Part shown: positions 44,460 through 52,002 of the stretch, in pieces
Numbering within the stretch: the first letter of the stretch is position 1
How the letters are laid out: the number at the start of each line of letters is the position of its first letter
NCBI RefSeq assembly: GCF_007655305.1
Contig: NZ_VLOG01000017.1
Location: 43,005 to 107,004 of the forward strand
Direction: 5' to 3'
Source: Algoriphagus algorifonticola
GTDB lineage: Bacteria; Bacteroidota; Bacteroidia; Cytophagales; Cyclobacteriaceae
Length of the DNA stretch: 64,000 nucleotides
Notes under the pieces: generated by a model
Databases searched by the model: none
Seen by the model: the letters and a program-made list of their open reading frames with translations, nothing else
Told to the model about the DNA's origin: nothing
Translations under genes and position numbers: made by a program

Positions 44460-45311
44460 ATGAGGACAATAATCGGAGTCGATATTGGAGGGAGTCATAT
44501 TTCTGCTGCGCAGATAAACTGGAATTCAGGGAACACACAAGTTTCCAACTTCTTTGAAGCAGATGTAGATACTTCTGGCTCAGTTGATGAAATAATTGAT
44601 TCTTGGTCTAAAGTGATTAAGAAAGCAGCTAATGGGAAACAGGTAATTCAACTAGGTATCGCCATGCCAGGGCCTTTTGATTATGAGCAAGGAATTTCTT
44701 TGATTCAGGACCAAGGTAAGTTGAAAAGTCTTTTTGGAATGTCTGTGAAAGACTTATTAGCTCAATCCATTTCCATTGACTCGGAATTCATCTTATTTAT
44801 GAATGATGCAGAGGCTTTTCTGAGAGGGGAAAGTATGGTAGGCGCGGGGAAAAAGTATAATAATTTAATGGGGCTAACATTAGGAACCGGCCTAGGCTCA
44901 GCTATTCAAGTGGAAGAGGTAGTAAAGGATGCAAAGCTTTGGACAGCTCCTTTTAGGGATGGAATAGCAGAAGACTATTTGGGAACGGCTTGGTTCATTG
45001 GAGAAGTAAAAAAACAATATGGATTGGAAATAGAAGGAGTAAAGGACTTGTTGATGCCCGAGGTGAATTCTGAAATTTCAGGATCTATTTTTCAAAAATT
45101 TGGGAATTCATTGGGAGAGTTTTTATTCCCTTATGTTTCTCGATTACATACTGAATCCGTCATAGTTGGAGGAAAAATATCCAATGCATCGAAATTTTTC
45201 CTGCCTTTTACCCAATCCTATTTGCAAAGAATGGGGTTGGAAGTGTCTTGTCAAAAATCGGAATTAGGCGAAAATGCGACCCTGATTGGTGCCGCTCAAC
45301 CATTTTTATGA
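44460..45311 (+). CDS. ROK family sugar kinase-like protein
   Basis: A 283-residue member of the ROK/ASKHA fold. The phosphate-1 loop is IIGVDIGGSHISAAQINW, the sugar-binding and catalytic part is MNDAEAFLRGES, and the second phosphate loop is LTLGTGLGSAI. The usual zinc-binding Cys cluster of ROK proteins is absent; the only cysteine lies near the C-terminus. It starts 11 bp after the GH18 stop, so both are co-transcribed. A role as N-acetylglucosamine or glucosamine kinase fits the context, but other hexoses are possible. Confidence 0.85.
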   Translation: MRTIIGVDIGGSHISAAQINWNSGNTQVSNFFEADVDTSGSVDEIIDSWSKVIKKAANGKQVIQLGIAMPGPFDYEQGISLIQDQGKLKSLFGMSVKDLLAQSISIDSEFILFMNDAEAFLRGESMVGAGKKYNNLMGLTLGTGLGSAIQVEEVVKDAKLWTAPFRDGIAEDYLGTAWFIGEVKKQYGLEIEGVKDLLMPEVNSEISGSIFQKFGNSLGEFLFPYVSRLHTESVIVGGKISNASKFFLPFTQSYLQRMGLEVSCQKSELGENATLIGAAQPFL

Positions 45312-45318
45312 ATCTAAC

Positions 45319-45449
45319 ATGAAATCGAGCACGACGCAAGCGACACACAGAGAGACGCCCCGATGTATATGGGAAAATGAGTGAGATTCTCCCGAATCAA
45401 GTTCGGGACAAGCTATCTGATATCTAAAAAACAATTTATAAACAGATGA
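45319..45449 (+). repeat. Dispersed hairpin element, copy B
   Basis: A second, more divergent copy that starts at ATGAAATCGAGC and ends in AACAGATGA. The CCCCGA/TCGGGG hairpin is destroyed (3' arm changed to TATGGG), but TCCCGAA/TTCGGGA at 45390-45408 is intact. The frame from its ATG stops after 21 codons. Its terminal GATGA is also the first bases of copy C, so the two copies are in tandem with a five-base overlap. Confidence 0.9.
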
Positions 45450-45553
45450 AATCGAGCACGACGTAAGCGACACACAGAGAGACGCCCCGATGTATCGGGG
45501 AATCAATGCGAAGATTCCATCTGACCTCTAAAAATCAAAATATAAACAGATGA
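45445..45553 (+). repeat. Dispersed hairpin element, copy C
   Basis: A shortened copy. The CCCCGA/TCGGGG hairpin is perfect at 45485-45500, but 24 bases including the whole second hairpin are missing. A C-to-T change relative to copy A makes its seventh codon TAA. It ends in AACAGATGA 14 bases before the start codon of the FAD oxidoreductase. Confidence 0.92.
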
Positions 45554-45567
45554 ATAGTAACTGAATT

Positions 45568-47418
45568 ATGAAAAAGATAACTTGTTTGAGCCTTCTGTTT
45601 TTTGGCTTTTTAAACCTTCTTTTTGCTCAGGAAAAATATGATGTATTGATTGTGGGAGGGGGAGCAAGTGGGACAGCTGCTGGTATTGCTGCAGCAAGAA
45701 TGGGAAGTAAAACTCTAATCGTGGAGCCTACCACTTGGTTAGGAGGAATGCTCACATCTGCGGGTGTTTCAGCAATTGACGGGAATCACAGGCTGCCTTC
45801 AGGCATTTGGGGTGAATTTAGAGATAGTTTAATTGCTTATTATGGTTCTCAACAAGCCCTTTCCACGGGCTGGGTTTCCAATACACTTTTTGAGCCTAAA
45901 GTGGGGAATGAGATTTTTCAACGAATTGCAGCTTCGGAACCAAATCTTAGAGTTTCATTTCAAAGCGAATGGAAGTCAGCCCAATATGAAGACAATCGAT
46001 GGACTTTGGTTTACGAAAGGGATGGTCAAACTCGAAAGGCTAATGCTCCCATTTTGATAGATGCAACGGAGCTGGGGGATGTGGCAGCATCTTTAGGATT
46101 ACCTTACCGATTGGGCATGGATTCCAGGGCTGAAATAGGAGAGGAGTTTGCGCCCGAGAATGGGAATGATATTGTTCAGGACCTGACCTATGTAGTGACG
46201 CTTCAGGACTATGGGAAAGGAAGTGATCAAACTATTCCTAAGCCAAACAATTATGATCCGGATGAGTTCGCCTGCGCCTGTGCCCATGCTGATCCCATCA
46301 CAGATAACGCCCCAACTTTAGACTGTGATAAAATGCTGGCTTATGGAAAACTTCCGAATGGAAAGTACATGATCAATTGGCCGAATTGCGGAAATGATCA
46401 CTATGTGAATTTAGTGGAGTTGAGTGACGAGGAACGAAAAATGGAACTGGAAAAAGCCAAACAGACAAGTTTACGATTTGTTTATTATATCCAAAATGAA
46501 CTCGGATATAAGCATTTGGGAATTGTGGAGGATGAGTATCCAACAGAGGATAACTTGCCAATGATTCCTTATCACAGGGAGTCTAGAAGATATTATGGCT
46601 TGGTAGATTTTACCCTGCCCTATCTAAAAAGTCCTTATGCTGCTCCTAATGCCTTGTACAGAACAGGCGTGGCAGTAGGAGACTATACGATAGATCACCA
46701 TCATAAAAAGAATTTGAATGCTCCAGAGATCGATTTTATCAAAATTAGAGTTCCAAGCTATAATGTACCATTAGGTGCTCTGATTCCTAAAAATCATCCC
46801 GCTCTAATTTTAGCAGAAAAAAGTATTTCTGTTTCCAATATTGTCAATGGCGCATCCAGGCTTCAGCCGGTGGTATTGGGGATAGGGCATGCGGCTGGAG
46901 TCTTGGCAAGTATTGCTTCTACAAACTCAAAAAAGTTAGACGAAACATCTATTAGGCAAGTACAGTGGGGGCTATTGAATCAAGGTGCCTATATCATGCC
47001 GTTTTTGGATATGAATCCAAGAGACCCACACTTTAGGGCGATGCAGAAAATAGGTGCAACAGGAATTTTTAAAGGAGTAGGGGTTCCATATTTATGGGCT
47101 AATCAAACTTGGTTTTATCCGGAAAGGCCTGTTGCGGAATACGAATTGATGTCAGGATTAAAAGAGGTATATCCACACTTGAATGAATATTGGGGAGCAT
47201 CCGGGGATTACTTGACGGGAGAAAGGTTTCAAGCCTTTTTGGAAATGATAAAAGAGAATACTCCCTTTCTTGAGATCGCTCAGGTTTGGAAAAGGAAGGG
47301 CTTGGAAGGTGATTTTCGGACAGATAAAATCCTCAATAGGAGAGAGGTTTCAGTTATTTTAGATGAAATTCTGGACCCATTTTCAAAACCCATTAGTTGG
47401 AGTGGAAAATATGATTAG
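45568..47418 (+). CDS. Exported FAD-dependent oxidoreductase (FAD_oxidored family)
   Basis: A 616-residue protein with signal peptide at 1-20 (LLFAQ). The FAD-binding motif VLIVGGGASGTAAGIAAARMG follows at once (VLIVGGGASGTAAG shown), then TLIVEPTTWLGGMLTSAGVS. GRHAAGVLA-like GIGHAAGVLASIASTNSKK is the later flavin motif. The family (PF12831) is common in glycan-degrading loci of this phylum, with unclear substrates. It lies downstream of the chitin-type locus behind two tandem repeat copies. A cysteine-rich stretch (FACACAHADPITDNAPTLDC) near residue 232 is unusual. Confidence 0.88.
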   Translation: MKKITCLSLLFFGFLNLLFAQEKYDVLIVGGGASGTAAGIAAARMGSKTLIVEPTTWLGGMLTSAGVSAIDGNHRLPSGIWGEFRDSLIAYYGSQQALSTGWVSNTLFEPKVGNEIFQRIAASEPNLRVSFQSEWKSAQYEDNRWTLVYERDGQTRKANAPILIDATELGDVAASLGLPYRLGMDSRAEIGEEFAPENGNDIVQDLTYVVTLQDYGKGSDQTIPKPNNYDPDEFACACAHADPITDNAPTLDCDKMLAYGKLPNGKYMINWPNCGNDHYVNLVELSDEERKMELEKAKQTSLRFVYYIQNELGYKHLGIVEDEYPTEDNLPMIPYHRESRRYYGLVDFTLPYLKSPYAAPNALYRTGVAVGDYTIDHHHKKNLNAPEIDFIKIRVPSYNVPLGALIPKNHPALILAEKSISVSNIVNGASRLQPVVLGIGHAAGVLASIASTNSKKLDETSIRQVQWGLLNQGAYIMPFLDMNPRDPHFRAMQKIGATGIFKGVGVPYLWANQTWFYPERPVAEYELMSGLKEVYPHLNEYWGASGDYLTGERFQAFLEMIKENTPFLEIAQVWKRKGLEGDFRTDKILNRREVSVILDEILDPFSKPISWSGKYD

Positions 47419-47430
47419 TTAATTTTCCTT

Positions 47431-48438
47431 ATGCAAAATGTTAGAATCTTCGTTTCATTGGCTTGGCTAATGATAATTTCCAACTCTGTCGAGGCTCAAT
47501 CATTTTTTAAAATATTGGATAAAGAAAGTGGTGCGACCATCAATTATCCCAATGCAGAATTAGTACAAGATGGATTTATCAACTTTGCTGGCATCTCTTT
47601 ACGTAGTTCAAAAGAGGTGTTTTCTTATACACCCTGGTCTGACCAACCTTTAGAGAAGTCCAATCATCAGTTTTTCTTAAGCATCAATCATTCAAAATAT
47701 CTTCCAGAATGGATAGAGGTCGATTTAATGAAATCTGACACGCTGACAGTATTACTCAGGCCTGATTCAAAACAAAATGGACTTGGTAAAGAAGCCATCT
47801 ACCAGAATTGTGGTGAGCCAATCTATAAAAAATATTACCCAAGACCCTTTCGCGAGTGGGAGGATCTCCCAAAAGAACTGCTTGAAAAAGTAGAGACAAA
47901 ACTACTTGATGCATTTGGGCCGGGTTTATTAAAGCAGCTGTACCTTTCTTCTATTTATAGATTTGTTGCGGATGAAATGAATCAAGCCGAGGGAAGGATA
48001 GTTTATCAGCCTGGTGAAGTAGGATATAGAATCTGTCTTTCTTACTCTAATCCAAAAGCAGGAATATCTCAATACTCCTCTGATTTTTATGTTAACTCTA
48101 GTGGGCATATTTCAAAGCTACCCAACTTTCCAAATATTAACTTGCGGCCATCTTTTTCAAAAGGTATAGATCTTCTTGATTTTTCAGAATTAAAGAAAAA
48201 AGTCGAATTGGATGGAGAAATTGATCTTGAAAAATCTAACTCAGATTTTCAATACTTTGCTAGATCTAATTCTTTTGTATGGGTTTTTACTCAGATCATG
48301 AAGGAAAATAAAAATGGTATTCAGTCCTCTAAATCAGTTTATTATGACGCTGAAACAGGTAGGAAATTAGCGATATTTTTTGATGAGAATGAGTTTTTTT
48401 ATCATTTTGATGGTATCAGTGTAGCGTTGGATAATTAG
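47431..48438 (+). CDS. Exported protein of unknown function
   Basis: A 335-residue protein with signal peptide at 1-22 (NSVEAQ). The start of the mature protein (KILDKESGATINYPNAELVQ) resembles a short carboxypeptidase-regulatory-like beta domain. The rest has no recognised motif; one Cys occurs at QNCGEPIYKKYYPRPF and one at YRICLSYSN. It begins 12 bp after the FAD oxidoreductase stop and is probably transcribed with it. Confidence 0.65.
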   Translation: MQNVRIFVSLAWLMIISNSVEAQSFFKILDKESGATINYPNAELVQDGFINFAGISLRSSKEVFSYTPWSDQPLEKSNHQFFLSINHSKYLPEWIEVDLMKSDTLTVLLRPDSKQNGLGKEAIYQNCGEPIYKKYYPRPFREWEDLPKELLEKVETKLLDAFGPGLLKQLYLSSIYRFVADEMNQAEGRIVYQPGEVGYRICLSYSNPKAGISQYSSDFYVNSSGHISKLPNFPNINLRPSFSKGIDLLDFSELKKKVELDGEIDLEKSNSDFQYFARSNSFVWVFTQIMKENKNGIQSSKSVYYDAETGRKLAIFFDENEFFYHFDGISVALDN

Positions 48439-48462
48439 TATTCGTATCCTAAAAAAAAGGAT

Positions 48463-48654
48463 ATGAAATTGTTTTTGAAAGTAGGGGTCTTTCTACTCTT
48501 TTGTAGCTTTTCTTTTCCAGTTGGTTCGGATCAATTGGAAATCAAAGAAATTGCTATCAAGCCAGAAATTGAAACTTCTGCTATTAGAAACAATCTCATA
48601 ACAGAAAAGGAAAATAAACCGAAACCTGCTTCAGGACAAGAAGCGTTTGAATAA
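48463..48654 (+). CDS. Short exported peptide of unknown function
   Basis: A 63-residue product: a signal peptide (MKLFLKVGVFLLFCSFSFPV) and a charged, low-complexity tail rich in Glu and Lys. It is 24 bp after the preceding gene and 29 bp before the ECF sigma factor, on the same strand. Small size makes it uncertain, but the strong signal peptide and the spacing support a real gene. Confidence 0.5.
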   Translation: MKLFLKVGVFLLFCSFSFPVGSDQLEIKEIAIKPEIETSAIRNNLITEKENKPKPASGQEAFE

Positions 48655-48683
48655 GGACAAGCCCGGATTTTAAGTCTTTTGTA

Positions 48684-49232
48684 TTGAATTGGTCTGACGA
48701 GGAGTTGATTGCCGGTTGCAAACGGCGCTCAGCAAAACATGAGGAATTTTTTTTTAAGAAATACTATGGCTATGTCATGGGTATAAGTCTTTCCTATGCC
48801 AAAGATCGGGATTTGGCTAAGGAGATAGTCAATGACTCTTTTCTGAAGTTTTTCGGTTCGATTAAAAATTTTGATGAGTTTCAGTCTGTGAAATCCTGGC
48901 TGAGACGAATCACCGTGAATACCTCGATTGATTTCTATAGAAAAAACAAAAAAATACGAGAGCAACTGGAAATCAATGAACAGACGGAGGTTTTTCACGA
49001 AGTAAATGCCATTGGTAATTTGGCCTATGAAGACCTGATTGCCTTATTAAATCAACTTCCGGATGATCAGAAGTTGGTATTCAACCTTTACGAAGTGGAG
49101 GGATATAGTCATAAAGAAATAGCTGGGAGACTCCAAATCACCGAAAGTTCTTCCAGGGTATATCTAGCTCGTGCCAAAGCCAAACTACGGGAGCTAGTTC
49201 ACACACATCTAAAAGAATATGCAGGAAGATAA
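48684..49232 (+). CDS. ECF-family RNA polymerase sigma factor
   Basis: A 182-residue sigma-70 family protein. Region 2 is visible in YGYVMGISLSYAKDRDLAKE then IVNDSFLKFFGSIKNFDEFQ, with SVKSWLRRITVNTSIDFYRK. Region 4 is LPDDQKLVFNLYEVEGYSHKEIAGRLQITESSSRVYLARAKAKLR (core EGYSHKEIAGRLQITESSSR). The start is TTG at 48684, since no in-frame ATG precedes region 2. It overlaps the next gene by 14 bp, which links the two. Confidence 0.92.
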   Translation: MNWSDEELIAGCKRRSAKHEEFFFKKYYGYVMGISLSYAKDRDLAKEIVNDSFLKFFGSIKNFDEFQSVKSWLRRITVNTSIDFYRKNKKIREQLEINEQTEVFHEVNAIGNLAYEDLIALLNQLPDDQKLVFNLYEVEGYSHKEIAGRLQITESSSRVYLARAKAKLRELVHTHLKEYAGR

Positions 49233-50574
49233 GCTGAGCAAACAGATAGCTGACTCCCTGAAAAAGTATCAGGAAAAAGGCAATCAGCCCTACGAAATAG
49301 GAGCCTGGGAGAGCTTTGAGAAAATGCGGGGAGCTTCTAAAATTAAACCATTCTTCTGGTGGATCGGAGGGGTGGCAGCAAGCTTACTATTGATAGCGAC
49401 TTTTTATTTCTTGCTTCCAAACTCAGAACTGGAAAGTCCCCTATTAGCAGAAGATTCTCAGGGAACGGAAAAAGTCGTAGAAGAAAACAGAATTGAAGAA
49501 GCTCGTGTAGAAGGCTCTAAAACCCCTTCCTCAGTGGAGACGGAGAGAGAACTGCAGGGTATTCAAGAAGTTATCCCAGAAGGAAAATCTAAGAATACCA
49601 AACAGTCAAATGGCCTAAAAGAAAAGCAAAGCAATCAATCTCTCATTGCATCCAAAACCCCTGCAAAACAGCCAATTAAAGAGGAAGAAGAATCCAAGGA
49701 GCTAATCAGTGATTTGAAATCAAAAGAAACCCAAGTCACTCAAAAAGTGATAGCCCAAGCTGAAAATATTGAGGAAATTAAGTCAGAGAACCAATCAGAG
49801 ATTTCTACTACAAGTGGCCTGATTGCTAAAGAGTCTTTGATGTCTGAAAGTAAAGTTGAACAAGGCAAGCCGCTAATAGCTATCAAAGAAGAGCCTGAAT
49901 TTGATCCTATTCCTAAAGAAAAATCTTCAATATCCTATGGATTAGGGGTGGCACCAGGTTTTGGTTCTGCTAGGCAAAATGGAGAATCAATTTCAGGAAA
50001 TACTTTAGCTATGGGGGTAATGGTGAATTTGGATCTTCCCGGGAAATTGACTTTGGGATCAGGCTTAGGCTTGAACTTGCTGAATCAGCAAAGCGATGTT
50101 TCCAATAGGCCAACTGTTGGCTTAGCTATGAATATAGCTCCAAGTACAGAAACAATAATTGTAAGACAGACTCAGGTTGAAATTCCAATTTATCTGAAGT
50201 ATCCCATTACTAGGTCTAACTCCCTGTCTGTTCAAGCAGGATTCTCCAATTTCTACGCATTCAATCAGCAGGCAGAGTTAGAGACTTCATTTACCAGACA
50301 AGTAACTGTGGCAGATGCTTCAGCAGTAAATTCATTCCGCACTTTGAATGAAGATGTGGTTCAGACCAGAACATTGGAATCGGTAGATAGTAGATTTTAC
50401 CCTTTAGCCACAATGAATTTTGGATTGAATATCAGGCTGCTACAGGCTGAAAAAAGCAGCTATGTATTGATGCCATTTTACAATTATCCTTTACGACAGT
50501 TTACAGGATTTGGAGATAATCCGGGCTTTTTTGGCGCTTCTTTCAAAGTGAATTTCGGAGGAGGAAAAGAATAA
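49219..50574 (+). CDS. Membrane-anchored partner of the ECF sigma factor, with beta-barrel-like C-terminus
   Basis: A 451-residue protein. Residues 1-45 are cytoplasmic and acidic/amphipathic (LSKQIADSLKKYQEKGNQPY), followed by one membrane helix at about 48-66 (WWIGGVAASLLLIATFYFLL). A long Glu/Lys/Gln-rich linker spans about 70-225. The C-terminal part (about 230-451) has alternating strands (SYGLGVAPGFGSARQNG, KLTLGSGLGLNLL, FGASFKVNFGGG) like an outer-membrane barrel domain (PF13568-like). The overlap with the sigma gene suggests it controls the sigma factor, in the place of an anti-sigma factor. The classical anti-sigma ZAS/FecR motif is absent. Confidence 0.78.
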   Translation: MQEDKLSKQIADSLKKYQEKGNQPYEIGAWESFEKMRGASKIKPFFWWIGGVAASLLLIATFYFLLPNSELESPLLAEDSQGTEKVVEENRIEEARVEGSKTPSSVETERELQGIQEVIPEGKSKNTKQSNGLKEKQSNQSLIASKTPAKQPIKEEEESKELISDLKSKETQVTQKVIAQAENIEEIKSENQSEISTTSGLIAKESLMSESKVEQGKPLIAIKEEPEFDPIPKEKSSISYGLGVAPGFGSARQNGESISGNTLAMGVMVNLDLPGKLTLGSGLGLNLLNQQSDVSNRPTVGLAMNIAPSTETIIVRQTQVEIPIYLKYPITRSNSLSVQAGFSNFYAFNQQAELETSFTRQVTVADASAVNSFRTLNEDVVQTRTLESVDSRFYPLATMNFGLNIRLLQAEKSSYVLMPFYNYPLRQFTGFGDNPGFFGASFKVNFGGGKE

Positions 50575-50604
50575 TAATTTAGGGGTTTGATTACATCAGA
50601 AAGG

Positions 50605-50631
50605 CCAACTCTAATTGAGTTGGTTTTTTTT
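50605..50631 (+). terminator. Rho-independent terminator after the sigma-partner gene
   Basis: CCAACTC/GAGTTGG stem, loop TAATT, and eight T residues, 30 bases after the stop codon. Confidence 0.88.
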
Positions 50632-50911
50632 GATCCAAAGACTTTGCTAGATCTCGTTAAGATAATTTGAAAGCTATGATGCTAGAATTGAAGATTTAGG
50701 CTTAAATGGATGTCTATTTATTAAGGATTAAATGAGGGGTTTAAAAGGGTGAATATTAAACTCTAGCTTGGCTAGAAGTGATTTGATGGATAGTAAGGAA
50801 GGGTACTTTTTATTTGCTTGAGCTTAAGGGGTAGTGGATATCATCTTAACAAATGGAGACCTAAAGTGACCAAACAATGGATAGTTAGTCTTAGGATTGA
50901 GGTCTATATTC

Positions 50912-50974
50912 TTTAAACCCGGATTATGCATTAGAATCTGTAGTGAGAGGTCAAACCGCAATAAAATCAAGTAT
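50912..50974 (-). repeat. 63-bp inverted repeat, right copy
   Basis: Exact reverse complement of 1..63. Beyond it, on the side facing the DUF4397 gene, lies a composite hairpin whose outer arm GTATTTAGC begins inside the repeat at 50971. Confidence 0.9.
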
Positions 50975-51019
50975 TTAGCAAATGAAGCATAGCACCGCTA
51001 CGGTGATTGAGCTAAATAC
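50971..51019. repeat. Composite hairpin at the edge of the inverted repeat
   Basis: GTATTTAGC (50971-50979) pairs with GCTAAATAC (51011-51019), and inside CACCG (50993-50997) pairs with CGGTG (51001-51005) around CTA. The two-level structure resembles a REP-type element. Confidence 0.6.
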
Positions 51020-51103
51020 AGCAAAGCGATTGATTTTGAAGCGGTTTGGACTCGTAATAAGAAGTCTACTGCATATTTCGGGTTAAAAAGTACTAGAATA
51101 TGC

Positions 51104-51138
51104 AAAAAAAAATCCCGAACCGAAAGGCCCGGGATTTT
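51104..51138 (-). terminator. Rho-independent terminator of the DUF4397 gene
   Basis: On the minus strand AAAATCCCG pairs with CGGGATTTT, followed by a run of T, 15 bases after the stop codon. Confidence 0.88.
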
Positions 51139-51152
51139 ACATCTTGAGGTAG

Positions 51153-51881
51153 TTAAAAATTTACATAGTTGGTAATGAGTTGCAAATCCATTTTTTGGTT
51201 TTGATTGGTAGTTTCAGCTAATCCTCTCAATACAAAAGTATAGACACGGTTTCCATTGATTTGTACATCATTGGCGGTTAGGAGTACATCCCCGGTGGCT
51301 ACAGATTTGATCTGAACATTATAGGTGTTTTTCTTCACCATGGTGAAATTGGAGTCATCTCCGAAGCTCATATTATTGGTTACAGGAGTGCTCAGATTAG
51401 AAAATTGTAGAAAAACTTCTCCCGTGTCAGGTGACAAATGCACCATCCTTACCTGTGCAGAATCCGCTGTTGGCAAGGTCCATTCGTCTTCAATCAGGAT
51501 AGCATCCAAATCAGCAACTCTATCCAAAAGGAACATAGAGTAAATCGCATCTTGCTCTATTGTGAAATCTTTTTGAAGCAGAGTAGTAGTAGAATTAAAA
51601 GAGGAAAATCGGAAGGATCTTTCTCCCACATAAAATGGGCTATAAGCAAGAACCTCTGCGAAATTTAAGGGCTGGTTATTCACCCGGTTTTGATTTGCAA
51701 AAATATCCATTGCAGGTGCATCAGGTGATCCCTGATAAATGGAAATGTATGCTGCCGGCTGAACGGGCGGAGTGTCAAAATTATTAAGACATCCACTGAC
51801 CAGTAGGGGTAAACCAATTAAAGTGGCAACCAACGACCATTTAGATTTGAACCTGGGTGAAGAAATGAAACTTTTAATCAT
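51153..51881 (-). CDS. DUF4397 domain lipoprotein
   Basis: A 242-residue lipoprotein with lipobox LLVSGC. The mature protein carries two DUF4397-type beta-sandwich domains, seen from AAYISIYQGSPDAPAMDIFA and SAQVRMVHLSPDTGEVFLQF. Such domains are on the surface or in the periplasm of many bacteria, with no known activity. It is a single-gene unit with its own terminator. Confidence 0.88.
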   Translation of the reverse strand: MIKSFISSPRFKSKWSLVATLIGLPLLVSGCLNNFDTPPVQPAAYISIYQGSPDAPAMDIFANQNRVNNQPLNFAEVLAYSPFYVGERSFRFSSFNSTTTLLQKDFTIEQDAIYSMFLLDRVADLDAILIEDEWTLPTADSAQVRMVHLSPDTGEVFLQFSNLSTPVTNNMSFGDDSNFTMVKKNTYNVQIKSVATGDVLLTANDVQINGNRVYTFVLRGLAETTNQNQKMDLQLITNYVNF

Positions 51882-51946
51882 AGTGTTTGAATGTTTTTAA
51901 ATTCCTTCTCTAGACGATTCCATTTATCAATTCGCTTCATTTAGCA

Positions 51947-51983
51947 CAAAAAAAATGGCCTGAAAATAATTGATTCAGGCCAT
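51947..51983 (-). terminator. Rho-independent terminator of the first molybdenum hydroxylase gene
   Basis: A perfect 10-bp stem ATGGCCTGAA/TTCAGGCCAT with a nine-base loop, followed by a T run on the minus strand, 19 bases after the stop codon at 52003. Confidence 0.9.
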
Positions 51984-52002
51984 AATCTTGATTTAAAGTT
52001 AT

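Larger units (their letters stand above)
50575..51152. other. 578-bp intergenic region with terminators and repeat
   Basis: This gap holds the terminator at 50605-50631, an A+T-rich stretch without a clear frame, the right copy of the 63-bp inverted repeat, a composite hairpin at 50971-51019, an imperfect stem at 51071-51103 (GCATATT/AATATGC) and the terminator of the DUF4397 gene. Confidence 0.75.

Noticed and set aside
45306-45506. 66-codon frame antisense to repeat copies B and C
   Set aside because: Consists wholly of repeat sequence in reverse; not conserved between copies.
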